This document shows, piece after piece, positions 1-9,138 of a stretch of DNA of 64,000 bases; within the stretch, counting starts at the first letter, position 1; each line of letters begins with the position of its first letter. Origin of the DNA: Glutamicibacter sp. MNS18. GTDB taxonomy: Bacteria; Actinomycetota; Actinomycetes; Actinomycetales; Micrococcaceae. The notes beneath the pieces are model-generated. The model made no database searches. It was not told the DNA's origin and worked only from the letters and a program-made list of their open reading frames with translations. The position numbers and the translations under genes are program-made. The stretch is from contig NZ_JAPCHW010000001.1 in NCBI RefSeq assembly GCF_026107515.2, forward strand, positions 474,812-538,811, given 5' to 3'.

Positions 1-9
1 GTGGTACTC

Positions 10-693
10 CTAGTCGTCCTTGATCGGCCAGGCGCCATCGACCACCGCATTGGGCTTGGACTTGCGAAGGTATTGCTGGAAGCTCTCGGCCTGTTCACGG
101 GCCCAGCGGATCTGCTGACCATGCAGCTCGGCGGGAGCAATGTGCAGCTCGGCGTACTTCCCGGCAATCGCCCGCGCCACCGCGACGCAGGCGACCGCGT
201 CGGCGAAGGAAGTATGGGCATTTTCCAGCACCACACCGTAATGGGCGCAGGCCGCTTCCAGGGTGCGTTTGCCCTTGCGGAACCGGTCCATCTGCTTGTC
301 CAGGATGAACGGGTCGATGACATTGCCGGGAATGAACGGAGTCAACCCGTAACGCAGGGCCTCGGAGTGCAGCACGGAGAAATCGTAGGAGGCGTTGAAG
401 GCCACCACCGGGGCCTGCTGCGCGGCGAATTGCAGCAATTCCAGGATCTGCTGGACCCCCTGGGCGGCGGGCACCCCCTCGGCGCGGGCCTTTTCTGTAC
501 TCACGCCGTGCACGGCGGTGGCCGCCTCGGGGATTTCGACGCCGGGGTCAACCAGCCACTCGCGCTGGTTCAGGATCGTTCCGCCGGCATCAAGCAAGAC
601 CACCGAGGCGGTCACGATCCGTGCAGTGGAAGTGTCAACGCCGGTGGTTTCCAAGTCGAAGCCCACGCAGGGGCCCTTATGCCATTCAGTCAT
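10..693 (-). CDS. DnaQ-like 3'-5' exonuclease (DEDDh)
   Basis: A 227-residue exonuclease of the DnaQ/RNase T superfamily, probably removing nucleotides from DNA 3' ends. All three Exo motifs are visible: FDLETTG with D13 and E15 (ExoI), FNASYD with D104 (ExoII), and HTSFAD with H160 and D165 (ExoIII), so the DEDDh catalytic set is complete. It has no fused polymerase or BRCT domain and is near the length of a stand-alone exonuclease. The ATG at 693 is chosen because the protein aligns naturally from MTEWHKGP; the open frame continues upstream without homology. A TAGCGT box (701-706, minus strand) lies 7 nt before the ATG with no ribosome site, suggesting a leaderless mRNA. It diverges from the alkyltransferase-like gene. 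The exact substrate is unknown. Confidence 0.9.
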   Translation of the reverse strand: MTEWHKGPCVGFDLETTGVDTSTARIVTASVVLLDAGGTILNQREWLVDPGVEIPEAATAVHGVSTEKARAEGVPAAQGVQQILELLQFAAQQAPVVAFNASYDFSVLHSEALRYGLTPFIPGNVIDPFILDKQMDRFRKGKRTLEAACAHYGVVLENAHTSFADAVACVAVARAIAGKYAELHIAPAELHGQQIRWAREQAESFQQYLRKSKPNAVVDGAWPIKDD

Positions 694-768
694 GATCCCA
701 ACGCTACCGGTTGCACCCCGATGCCAGGAGCGTGACCCACCGTTTGTGGGCACAACCCGGCAACTTGG

Positions 769-774
769 CACAAT
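769..774 (+). promoter_or_regulatory. Putative -10 box of a leaderless transcript (ATL-adnA-adnB)
   Basis: CACAAT ends 6 nt before the ATG at 781 and there is no purine-rich ribosome site in the 20 nt before the start. The spacing puts the transcription start at or next to the A of the ATG. Inferred from position and composition only; no good -35 element was found. Confidence 0.4.
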
Positions 775-780
775 GGGAAC

Positions 781-1182
781 ATGTATCCACCCACGCACCC
801 CGGTGAACGGTCCCTCGATTTCACCGATGCAGTACACCGGCTGGCCCAGATGATCCCCTCGGGGCAGGTCCTCAGCTACGGGGACATCGCCGAGCTGCTC
901 GGCACCGGTGGTGCGCGGCAGGTTGGCAAAGCCATGCAGCTCGGTGACCAGGACGTGCCATGGTGGCGGGTGATCCGGGCCGACGGCCTGATCACTGAAT
1001 CCCTCCTCGAGGCCGCGCAACGCGCATGGGATCGGGAGGCCACTGCGCGCCGGGGCCGACGGGTGGATATGACCCGGGCCCGCTGGCAACCTGATCCGAA
1101 GCACTGGGCCGACATTGAACAGCTCGCCCGCGCCTGTGGCTCGACCAAATTGTCCGGCGCACATGATGGGATGGGGCCATGA
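781..1182 (+). CDS. Alkyltransferase-like (ATL) MGMT-family DNA-binding protein
   Basis: A 133-residue protein resembling the C-terminal DNA-binding half of O6-alkylguanine-DNA alkyltransferase. The motif that should read PCHRV reads P60-W61-W62-R63-V64, so the alkyl-accepting cysteine is a tryptophan and the histidine is also lost. That is the hallmark of ATL proteins, which bind alkylated guanine and hand it to nucleotide excision repair without repairing it (family knowledge). The helix-turn-helix region around residues 28-52 is intact. The stop overlaps the ATG of adnA by ATGA, so the genes are translationally coupled. An ATL/MGMT-like gene beside adnAB also occurs in mycobacteria. CACAAT at 769-774 followed by 6 nt and the ATG suggests a leaderless transcript. 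Confidence 0.88.
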   Translation: MYPPTHPGERSLDFTDAVHRLAQMIPSGQVLSYGDIAELLGTGGARQVGKAMQLGDQDVPWWRVIRADGLITESLLEAAQRAWDREATARRGRRVDMTRARWQPDPKHWADIEQLARACGSTKLSGAHDGMGP

Positions 1183-4100
1183 ACCTGCCGACCGAGCCTG
1201 AAAAGTCCTCCGCGGAGGAGTTGCGGAACCGGTTGACCACCGGCCGCCATCCGGTCCTGGTCACCGGGGCCCCCGGTACCGGGAAGTCGACCTTGCTCAT
1301 CGATGTGGCGGTGCACCGCCTGGACCGGGGGCTGGACCCGCTGTCCCTGCTCATCCTGGCCCCCACCAGGCACACGGCCGGACTGCTGCGCAATGAACTG
1401 AGCTCCCGGGCCGAACGGACCTTCACCGAACCGGTGGTGCGCACCTGGTCGGCCTACGCCTTCGACCTGATCCGCCGGGCCCGGGTCGAAGGGCTGCTGC
1501 CGTTCCTGGAACGCGAACCGCGGCTGCTCTCCGGACCGGAACAGGACACCCTGCTTGGCCAACTGCTCGCCGGCCACGAGCAGGGGCTGACCCCGCCCCC
1601 GCCCTGGCCGGAAGAACTGCAGCTGGCCATCGGGACCCGCGGATTCCGCAAGGAGGTCCGGGAATTCTTTGACCGGGTCTCCGAACTCGGACTGGAACCA
1701 GCCGACATCCAGCGTCTTGGTGCCGAGGCCGGGCGTACGGAATGGTTGGCTGCAGCGCAGTTCTACCAGGAGTACCGGGATCTGCTGGATCTGGGCAGCG
1801 CCGAAGCCTTCGACCCCGCCGGGTTGATCACCCGGGCGGTGCAACTGTTGGAGAGCCACCCCGACTTCCTGGCACGCGAACAGGACAGGCTCCAGCTGGT
1901 GCTGGTCGATGACCTGCAGGAGGCGACACTGTCCCAGCACCGACTGCTGCGGCTGTTGACCCGGGGCCGTTCCCTGGTGGCCTTCGCGGCTCCCGACAAC
2001 GTGGTGCAGGGCTTCCGCGGGGCCCGGGCCGATCAGCTGGCCGGCTTTGCACAGCACTACTCCACCGGTCGTGCCCCGGCGACGAGCCTGGAATTGGAGC
2101 ACAGCTACCGGATGGCCCCGGACATCGCCCACGCCTGGCTTCGGGTGGTGCAACGGGTTCCGGTGGCCAGCGGAACCCAGGGGCGAATTCTCAGCCACCC
2201 TCCGGACACGGCCCGCGGGCAGGTAAGCACGCACCTTTTCGAGAACTCCACCCAGGAAGAACGTTTCCTGGCCCAGCAGATCATCGAGATGAACCTGTTC
2301 GGGCAACGCCCGCTCAAAGATATCGCGATCGTGGTGCGCAACGGCTCCCAGGTCCGTACCCTGAGCCGGTTCCTGGAAGGCCAGGGGATCGCGGTCACCA
2401 CGCCTCCGGCGGAAATTCCGCTCAAGGAGGAAAACGCGGTGCGTCCGCTGCTGGACCTGCTGATCCTGGCCGTGGGCAGCGAACAGCACCCCGATCCATT
2501 GCGCATGCAGTCACTGCTGCTCTCCCGCTACGGGATGAGCACCGCCCTGGAAATCCGGCGGCTGCGCCAATTGCTTCGCCAAGGGGAAAGCGCCACCGGT
2601 TCGAACCGGTCCAGCCAGGAACTGCTCGAAGCCACCTTGGAAGAACCCGAGCTGGCAGGCAACCTCGGTCCGGTAGGGCGGGGACTTGAACGGATCCTGG
2701 GCATGTACCATCGGTTGACCGAGGAGCTGGCCAGCGGCAATGCCACCCCGGAAACGGCACTATGGGCGTTGTGGGAGGCCTCGGGGCGCGCGGACGCCTG
2801 GTGTCGCGAAGCGCTGGGCACAGGCCCGGCCGCGCGCCGCGCCGACCACGACCTGGATGCGGTGCTGTCCCTGTTCCAGGCGGCCGAACGATTCGTGGAC
2901 CAGTTGCCCGGGGCCAGTGTGGAGCAGTTCGTGGAACACATCCTGGACCAGGAATTGCCCATGGACTCGCTGGCCAGCCGTTCGGCCAGCAGCCAGACCG
3001 TCACGGTCTTGACTACGGCGGCAGCGGCCGGGCAGCAATGGCCCGTGGTGTTCATCCCCGGGCTGCAGGAAGGGTCCTGGCCGAACCTGCGCCTGCGTGG
3101 GGAACTACTCGGATCCCAAGCCCTGGCCGAAGCCGCCGAACACGGCACCGGTTTCCTGTCCACCCGAACCCCTGGGCGTTTGGTGCGCGAAATCCGCAAT
3201 GACGAATTGCGTTCCTTCTCCAACGCCCTCTCGCGGGCCGCGGAGGTGCTGATCTGCACGGCGGTCGACAACGACGACCAACAGGCATCCTCGTTCATGG
3301 AGCTGATCGACCCGGACCGCGGCCCGAACCCCGAAACGACCCAGGTGCCGCGCCTACGCAACCTGGCAAGCCTGGTCAGCGAGCTGCGCTGCGAAGCCGA
3401 GCGGCACGCTTCCGTCCTTGGCACAACTACGACGACAGCACAGGACCAGTCCGTTGATCTGGCCCGGGACGCCATCGGCATCCTCGGTCGGCTCGCCCAC
3501 GCCACACCGCCCATCCGGGGAGCCCATCCGGATTCCTGGTGGGGGCTACTTCCGCTGAGCAGTACCGGGGCCGCCACCCCGGAAGACCAGCCGGTCAGGG
3601 TCTCGCCCTCCAAGGTCGAGGCGATCACCACCTCGCCCCTGAACTGGTTCGTGCAGGCCGCCGGTGGACTGACCGCGGTCGATTTCGCGGCCTCACTGGG
3701 GACCTTGATCCACTCGATCGCCGAGGAGCACCCGGACGCGGCCAGCAGCGAGTACCTCACGGTGCTTCAGCAGCGCTGGCCGGAAATGGAGATGCCGGAC
3801 AACTGGGAGGGGCATCGGGACTTCGATCGGGCCCAGGACATGCTCAAGAAGCTCGCCCTGTACTCCCTGCAAATGCGAGCCGAGGGCCGCGAGCTGGTGG
3901 CCCGGGAGCTACCATTCAATGTCCAGCTGCCCCACGAGGGCCGGGAGATCGAACTGCGTGGGGTGATCGACCGGATCGAGGTGGACGCCCACGGCAACCC
4001 CTATGTGGTCGACCTGAAGACCGGCGCCCGGATGCCTTCGGCCAAGGACGCGCAAACCCATCCGCAGCTGGGTGTATACCAGGCCGCGGTGAAACTCGGG

Positions 4101-4382
4101 GCATTGTCCGCCCGAGAGGATACCGCGGGACTGGGAAACAACCCCGGTGGGGCCGCATTGGTCTTCGTTGGAGCCAACACCCAGAAACCGAGCCTCCGAG
4201 AACAGGACGCCCCGGAAGACGACTGGGCCGAACGGCTGATCATCGAGGCGGCCAGGCTGATGGGAGAAGCCGACTTCCTGACCCGCCACGACGCCACGCG
4301 CGGCTCGGCTTTCTCCAGCGGCTGCTCCCTGCCGGAAATCTGTCCACTATGCGCTGAAGGGCGGCAGGTCACCGAACCATGA
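1179..4382 (+). CDS. adnA: AdnA-like subunit of the AdnAB helicase-nuclease
   Basis: A 1067-residue UvrD/Rep-like motor fused to a C-terminal PD-(D/E)XK nuclease, the architecture of AdnA, which with AdnB resects double-strand breaks in actinobacteria lacking RecBCD. Walker A is GAPGTGKST with K36. Motif II reads D244-D245-L-Q-E instead of DE-x-QD; motif III reads AAPDNVVQGFRG instead of GDPxQSIYxFRG; the motif V region reads AAAAGQQWP instead of KGLEWD. The motor is therefore degenerate and AdnB probably does most of the pumping. The nuclease centre is intact: VVDLKTG with D945 and K947, then a QLGVYQ helix. CSLPEICPLC lies near the C-terminus, but no upstream fourth cysteine is evident, so an AddB-type Fe-S cluster is unlikely. 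ATGA overlaps link it to the genes on both sides. Confidence 0.9.
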   Translation: MNLPTEPEKSSAEELRNRLTTGRHPVLVTGAPGTGKSTLLIDVAVHRLDRGLDPLSLLILAPTRHTAGLLRNELSSRAERTFTEPVVRTWSAYAFDLIRRARVEGLLPFLEREPRLLSGPEQDTLLGQLLAGHEQGLTPPPPWPEELQLAIGTRGFRKEVREFFDRVSELGLEPADIQRLGAEAGRTEWLAAAQFYQEYRDLLDLGSAEAFDPAGLITRAVQLLESHPDFLAREQDRLQLVLVDDLQEATLSQHRLLRLLTRGRSLVAFAAPDNVVQGFRGARADQLAGFAQHYSTGRAPATSLELEHSYRMAPDIAHAWLRVVQRVPVASGTQGRILSHPPDTARGQVSTHLFENSTQEERFLAQQIIEMNLFGQRPLKDIAIVVRNGSQVRTLSRFLEGQGIAVTTPPAEIPLKEENAVRPLLDLLILAVGSEQHPDPLRMQSLLLSRYGMSTALEIRRLRQLLRQGESATGSNRSSQELLEATLEEPELAGNLGPVGRGLERILGMYHRLTEELASGNATPETALWALWEASGRADAWCREALGTGPAARRADHDLDAVLSLFQAAERFVDQLPGASVEQFVEHILDQELPMDSLASRSASSQTVTVLTTAAAAGQQWPVVFIPGLQEGSWPNLRLRGELLGSQALAEAAEHGTGFLSTRTPGRLVREIRNDELRSFSNALSRAAEVLICTAVDNDDQQASSFMELIDPDRGPNPETTQVPRLRNLASLVSELRCEAERHASVLGTTTTTAQDQSVDLARDAIGILGRLAHATPPIRGAHPDSWWGLLPLSSTGAATPEDQPVRVSPSKVEAITTSPLNWFVQAAGGLTAVDFAASLGTLIHSIAEEHPDAASSEYLTVLQQRWPEMEMPDNWEGHRDFDRAQDMLKKLALYSLQMRAEGRELVARELPFNVQLPHEGREIELRGVIDRIEVDAHGNPYVVDLKTGARMPSAKDAQTHPQLGVYQAAVKLGALSAREDTAGLGNNPGGAALVFVGANTQKPSLREQDAPEDDWAERLIIEAARLMGEADFLTRHDATRGSAFSSGCSLPEICPLCAEGRQVTEP

Positions 4383-7300
4383 GCCAGATCCGATTCACCC
4401 CCGAAGAACTCTCCCGGGCCCTGGGCGAGGAATTTCCCCCCACCGAGCAGCAGGCGCAGATCATCGCCGCGCCACTGGAACCCATGCTGGTCATTGCCGG
4501 TGCCGGTTCAGGGAAAACCAAGACCATGGCCGACAAAGTGGTATGGTTGGTCGCCAACGAACTGGTCCGTCCCGAGCAGGTGCTGGGGGTGACCTTCACC
4601 CGCAAGGCCGCCGGGGAACTCTCTGCCCGCATCCGGGCGAAAATCGCGACACTGGTGACCACCGGACTGCTGGATGCAACCACCACCCGGGACTACCTGG
4701 ACCCCTCGGTCTCCACCTACCACTCCTACGCCAACACCCTGGTCCAGGATTACGGATTGCGCCTGGGCATCGAGGAGGACAGCACCCTGCTTGGCGCCGC
4801 CCAATCCTGGGAACTGGCCAGCGAGGTCCTCGAAAGCTACACCGGGGACTACGAGCATCTGGGTAGCGCCACCAGCACACTGGTCAACGCGATCGTCAGC
4901 TTTTCCTCCGAAGCCTCCGAACACCTCGTCGGCCCGGACGCGGCCGAAGCCTGGCTCCGGAATCTGGAATCGTCTTTGCGCCAGCTGCCGATGCATGAGG
5001 GCAAGGACAAACCACATACCGCCCTGGCCCGGAAACTCATCGACAAGATCGCATCCAGGACCACCATCGCCGAACTCTGCCAACGCTACGCTGCCCAGAA
5101 GGCCGAGCGGGGAGTCATGGACTACGGAGACCTGGTCGCCCACGCGGCCACGATCGCCCGGCGGATCCCCGCGGCGGCGCTGGCCGAACGGTCCAAGTAC
5201 AAGGTGGTTTTGCTGGACGAATTCCAGGACACCTCGCACGCCCAGATGGTGCTGTTCTCCCAGCTATTCGGTGACGGGCACCCGGTCACCGCGGTGGGGG
5301 ATCCCAACCAGTCGATCTACGGATTCCGGGGGGCCAGCGCCGGACAGCTGTTCCACTTTCCCCACGAGTTCCCGATCGTGCAGGACTCGGGTGAACGTTC
5401 CAACGCACATGTGAAACACCTGACCATTGCATGGCGCAATACCACCAATGTGCTGGAGGCGGCGAACCTGGTCTCCGGCAGTTCGGGCGGTGGGGCAGAG
5501 TCCGGACCGGTGGCGGTCAAACCGCTGGAAGCCTCGGCCTATGCGCAACCCGGACGGGTGGTGCTCAACCGTTGTGCCACCGATCGTGATGAAGCCGAGC
5601 AGATCGCCGACCTGGTGCAGGCCGAACGCCAACGCGCGGAACAGGACGGGCGTTCGGCCACGGCGGCGGTCCTGAGCCGGAACCGGGCCCAGCTGTCACT
5701 GATGGCCCAGGTTCTGGCCGAACGGGGGGTCGCATACCAACTGGTGGGAGTCTCCGGTCTGCTGAGCACCCCGGAAGTCACCGACCTGGTGTCCTACCTG
5801 CATGTGCTGGTGGACCCGCTGCGCAGCGATAAGCTGATGCGACTGTTGGCGGGGGCACGATGGAGATTGGGAACCGCCGACCTGATGGCCTTTGCCGATT
5901 GGTCCCGGTTCCTGGCCCGGCGCCGTGAATTTGCGTTGTCCGGCCCCCTCCCTGGGGAGCGGGGTCACCCCGACGGCGGTGAGGATGCCGAAACCCTGGC
6001 ACGGGCCGAACTCAATGATGCGGCCAGCCTGATCGAGGCGCTGGACTATCTTCCTCCTGCGGGGTGGACCAGCGCGGACGGACGCACAATCAGCCGGTCC
6101 GGCTACGAGCGGCTGGCAGGTTTCCGTGATGAACTGCGCCGCCTGCGTCTGTTGGCCAATGATGATCTGGAGGCGCTGGTTCGCGAGGTCGAGCGTGCCA
6201 TGAATCTTGATATCGAAGTGGCGGCCAGACCATGGATCGCCCCGGCCGAGCACCGCGCGAACCTGGATGCTTTCGCGGATGTCATCCGGGACTATAGCCG
6301 CCATGCCCAACGCGTTGACCTCAGCGGCTTCCTGATGTGGCTGGAACAGGCGGCCGAGAAGGAGAAGGGCTTGCCGCTACCGGCCCAGGACGCCGACCCG
6401 CTCAGTGTGCAGCTGTTGACCATCCATGCTTCCAAGGGCCTGGAGTGGGACATCGTGGCCGTGATGTCCATGAATGAAGGGGTCTTCCCCGACCGCACCA
6501 GCGACAGGTGGACCAGCGGGGATGCCGCGCTGCCGTGGCCGTTGCGGGGGGACCGCCATGACCTGCCACAATGGGATACCGACCAGGTGTCTTTCAAGGA
6601 ACTGCTGGACGCGGAGAAGCGTTTTGCAGCCGATGTTGCCGACCACAACGAAGGGGAGGAACGCCGACTGGCCTATGTGGCGCTGACCCGTGCGAAGTCC
6701 CTGCTGATCTGCAGTAGCAGTGTCTGGTACGGGACCCGGACCAAGGCCTCGGAGCCCTCGGTATTCCTGGAGGAACTGCTACCCCTGGCCCAGGGGGAGT
6801 ACCCCCGCGCACAGATCGGGGTATGGGTCCAGGACGAACAGGCCCCGGACGTGAACCCGACCCGATCGCAACCGGTTGAAGCCCGTTGGCCCTACGACCC
6901 GCTCCAGGGCCCGGATATCACCGGGGCGCAACCCACGACCCCCTACCCGTATTCGCGTCGGGAAGTGGTGGAGTCCATCGCCGCGCAGGTGAGACAGGCT
7001 GCGGGGGAGTATGAACCGGTGACCGAGCAGGGCAGGATGTGGCAGGACGAGGCCGAACGCCTGCTGGCCCACCGCCAGTTCCTCTCGGAGCTGGAACATG
7101 TGGTGGAGAAACCGGAACACGTACGCGCCTCGCTATTTGTCGAGTTGGCCGAAAACCCGGAGGAAGTCCTGCAGAACCTGCGCCGCCCGGTGCCGCGCCG
7201 GCCCGGAATGGCTGCCCGCCGCGGGACGGCCTTCCACGCCTGGCTTGAACAGTACTATGAGCAAACCCAGATGCTTGATCTGGGGGAGCTCATGGAACCG

Positions 7301-7732
7301 AGCGACAGCTTCCTGGATGACACGTTGGACCTGGAATCCATGAAGCAGTCGTTCCTCTCCAGCGAGTGGGCCGATCGGCAACCGGCCTACGTGGAGGTCC
7401 CCTTGGAAACCCGCATCGGTTCGGTCGCGGTACGTGGCCGGGTGGACGCGGTGTTCCGCGATGCGCAGGGGAACTGGTTGCTGGTGGACTGGAAGACCGG
7501 GCACGTACCCAGCGGCAAGTCGCTGAAGGACAAGCTGGTGCAGTTGGCCGTCTACCGGCTGGGCTGGTCACGGCTGCACGAGATCCCGTTGGACGAGATC
7601 AACGCGGCCTTCTACTATGTGGGCGCCGGGATCACGATCCACGCCGAACACCTGCAGGGTGAAGCCGAACTCGAACAGATGATCGCCGCCGCCTTCGCGG
7701 CCTTCGGTCCCGCTGGGGGTACGGGCGGCTGA
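4379..7732 (+). CDS. adnB: AdnB-like subunit of the AdnAB helicase-nuclease
   Basis: A 1117-residue SF1A helicase with a C-terminal RecB-type nuclease, the partner of AdnA. Helicase motifs are canonical: AGAGSGKTKT around residues 40-49, LLDEFQD with D280-E281, GDPNQSIYGFRG (motif III), HASKGLEWD (motif V) and VALTRAK (motif VI). The nuclease has LLVDWKTG with D1037 and K1039, followed by QLAVYRLG. This subunit keeps every ATPase motif that AdnA has lost, so it should be the driving motor. It starts within the adnA stop (ATGA at 4379), giving equimolar production. A long hairpin immediately downstream ends the operon. It is the principal end-resection enzyme candidate here, feeding RecA-dependent or single-strand-annealing repair (family knowledge). 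Confidence 0.93.
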   Translation: MSQIRFTPEELSRALGEEFPPTEQQAQIIAAPLEPMLVIAGAGSGKTKTMADKVVWLVANELVRPEQVLGVTFTRKAAGELSARIRAKIATLVTTGLLDATTTRDYLDPSVSTYHSYANTLVQDYGLRLGIEEDSTLLGAAQSWELASEVLESYTGDYEHLGSATSTLVNAIVSFSSEASEHLVGPDAAEAWLRNLESSLRQLPMHEGKDKPHTALARKLIDKIASRTTIAELCQRYAAQKAERGVMDYGDLVAHAATIARRIPAAALAERSKYKVVLLDEFQDTSHAQMVLFSQLFGDGHPVTAVGDPNQSIYGFRGASAGQLFHFPHEFPIVQDSGERSNAHVKHLTIAWRNTTNVLEAANLVSGSSGGGAESGPVAVKPLEASAYAQPGRVVLNRCATDRDEAEQIADLVQAERQRAEQDGRSATAAVLSRNRAQLSLMAQVLAERGVAYQLVGVSGLLSTPEVTDLVSYLHVLVDPLRSDKLMRLLAGARWRLGTADLMAFADWSRFLARRREFALSGPLPGERGHPDGGEDAETLARAELNDAASLIEALDYLPPAGWTSADGRTISRSGYERLAGFRDELRRLRLLANDDLEALVREVERAMNLDIEVAARPWIAPAEHRANLDAFADVIRDYSRHAQRVDLSGFLMWLEQAAEKEKGLPLPAQDADPLSVQLLTIHASKGLEWDIVAVMSMNEGVFPDRTSDRWTSGDAALPWPLRGDRHDLPQWDTDQVSFKELLDAEKRFAADVADHNEGEERRLAYVALTRAKSLLICSSSVWYGTRTKASEPSVFLEELLPLAQGEYPRAQIGVWVQDEQAPDVNPTRSQPVEARWPYDPLQGPDITGAQPTTPYPYSRREVVESIAAQVRQAAGEYEPVTEQGRMWQDEAERLLAHRQFLSELEHVVEKPEHVRASLFVELAENPEEVLQNLRRPVPRRPGMAARRGTAFHAWLEQYYEQTQMLDLGELMEPSDSFLDDTLDLESMKQSFLSSEWADRQPAYVEVPLETRIGSVAVRGRVDAVFRDAQGNWLLVDWKTGHVPSGKSLKDKLVQLAVYRLGWSRLHEIPLDEINAAFYYVGAGITIHAEHLQGEAELEQMIAAAFAAFGPAGGTGG

Positions 7733-7739
7733 CAATGCA

Positions 7740-7794
7740 CTGCAACAGCTGTGGCGGGCAGGACATCTCGTCCCGCCCGCCACAACTGTTGCAG
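7740..7794. terminator. Bidirectional terminator hairpin between adnB and the APH-fold gene
   Basis: Twenty-base arms at 7740-7759 and 7775-7794 pair with a single mismatch, and the 15-nt loop contains a further GGAC/GTCC pairing. It lies between convergent genes ending at 7732 and 7797, so it can stop transcription from both sides. The right arm touches the last bases before the minus-strand stop codon. No long T tract follows. Confidence 0.8.
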
Positions 7795-7796
7795 TT

Positions 7797-8981
7797 CTAG
7801 TTCTTGGTGTCCGGAGCCGCTTCGGTCGACGGGTCGGACTCGCTGGACTGGTCGGTGCCGCCATCGTCCTGTACGGCGGAGTTGGCAGGTTCCTGCCCGG
7901 CCCCGTCTTCTTGCACTTTCGAATCCCGTGGACCGTTGTGCTCAGTCGCGGCCGGCGGTTTCGCGGCGGATGCCGGATCCTGGGCGGTGGTCGCACCCGG
8001 GGGTGCGAAAACCGAACTGACCGGGCGTGGTTCCTCCACCACGGAGAGCGGCTGGCCACCGTATTCCGCGATGTTCTCATCCAGTTCCTGCAACATCTGT
8101 TCGGCCTCGGAGATCCGCGCGGTGTCCTTGGAATCCAGGGTTTTGACCAGCCACTGGGCCAGGGCGAATTCCGCGTTCAGTGCAGCCCGGCGCATGATAT
8201 GAGGATCGGCCTTGTCGCCGCGCGACTGGATGTAGGCGGCGAAAACCTTGTCGCTGAATTCATGGTCCTCCACGGCCGAGAGCCAGGCGAAGTCCTCGGC
8301 GGGGTCGCCAACATGCAAATCGGTCCAACCGGAGACGGCGCTGATCTTGCTGCCCAGCACCTGTACCTGTTCCTCGTCAAAGGTCCCATGCACGACGGTG
8401 GCGTTAAAACGCCAGAGCGAGACATCCTCCATGGCGTGTTCCCAACGCCGCAGCAAACGGCTCGGGATTTTTCCGGTGGCCGCAGCGGTATCCAGTTCGT
8501 TGAGCTTGCGCTGGCGGATTTCGTCGGCCGTATACGTCGGCAAACCGGCGATCTCGATGGATTCGTCCGGAATCTTGTGGATGCAGGCCATGGCATTGCC
8601 CAGCTCGGAGGCCAGGTTGTCGCCCAAATCGGTCAGTTCTTCCAGGCTGGCCTTGTGTCCGGGAAGGTCCTTGTACACGAAGGTGCGCAAGGGGCCCTGG
8701 CGAACGGTGCCGGCAATCGAGGGCAACGCAAAAGGCAGGGAGGCGCGCACCTTGGCGGAAAAGGCGCGCAGTGCGGAAAGCTCGGCTTCCAGACGCATAC
8801 TGGCCTCGTCGTGGCGCGGTGAACGAACTCGCCAACGGTTCTTCTTGTCATCAACGACGAGGGCGGAGTCGAAATCCTCCGGATCATCGGACAACGCTGC
8901 AAAGCCAATCGGGCATAGTCCGGGCACTGCGGCGGTAGCGATTGCGGCGAGTTCCATGGCTGAGCGTTTCACATGTTCCAC
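7797..8981 (-). CDS. APH-fold phosphotransferase homologue, probably catalytically inactive
   Basis: A 394-residue protein resembling aminoglycoside/macrolide phosphotransferases (kinase-like fold). The fold signatures are recognisable but the catalytic residues are not. The HGDxxxxN catalytic loop reads HGTFDEEQ, and the metal-binding IDW motif reads SGWTD before a normal GDPAEDFAWL. Residues 1-310 form the domain; the last 85 are a low-complexity Pro/Ala/Ser/Glu tail. The start is uncertain: GTG at 8981, or ATG at 8957 eight codons later. It is inserted in reverse orientation between adnB and nudC, where the mycobacterial order carries a different gene. It may be a pseudokinase or small-molecule binder; antibiotic resistance should not be inferred. 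Confidence 0.8.
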   Translation of the reverse strand: MEHVKRSAMELAAIATAAVPGLCPIGFAALSDDPEDFDSALVVDDKKNRWRVRSPRHDEASMRLEAELSALRAFSAKVRASLPFALPSIAGTVRQGPLRTFVYKDLPGHKASLEELTDLGDNLASELGNAMACIHKIPDESIEIAGLPTYTADEIRQRKLNELDTAAATGKIPSRLLRRWEHAMEDVSLWRFNATVVHGTFDEEQVQVLGSKISAVSGWTDLHVGDPAEDFAWLSAVEDHEFSDKVFAAYIQSRGDKADPHIMRRAALNAEFALAQWLVKTLDSKDTARISEAEQMLQELDENIAEYGGQPLSVVEEPRPVSSVFAPPGATTAQDPASAAKPPAATEHNGPRDSKVQEDGAGQEPANSAVQDDGGTDQSSESDPSTEAAPDTKN

Positions 8982-9125
8982 CGTAATCTACCGGTGCAGC
9001 CTGCGCGGCCAAAGACTCACGGTATGTCACTGTCAATCAGCTGTATGTCGGTAGTGCGCGGGGCCGGAACCAGTGCGTTCGCCCACAGCCGGTCCTGCTT
9101 CCCGGCGGCGTTTTGACAACCCGCC

Positions 9126-9131
9126 TAAAGT
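9126..9131 (+). promoter_or_regulatory. Putative -10 box of a leaderless nudC-uvrD2 transcript
   Basis: TAAAGT ends 7 nt before the nudC ATG at 9139 and no Shine-Dalgarno sequence separates them. A TTGACA at 9113-9118 is too close (7 nt) to serve as its -35. Confidence 0.4.
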
Positions 9132-9138
9132 TAGAGGT

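Noticed and set aside
876-2489. 537-codon antisense open frame opposite the ATL and adnA genes
   Set aside because: It is a GC-skewed shadow: rich in Gln, Arg, Gly and Pro, no family resemblance, no ribosome site, and it covers well-supported adnA.
7797-8981. Aminoglycoside or macrolide resistance gene
   Set aside because: The catalytic Asp of HGD and the IDW metal ligand are missing, so resistance by phosphorylation is not supported.
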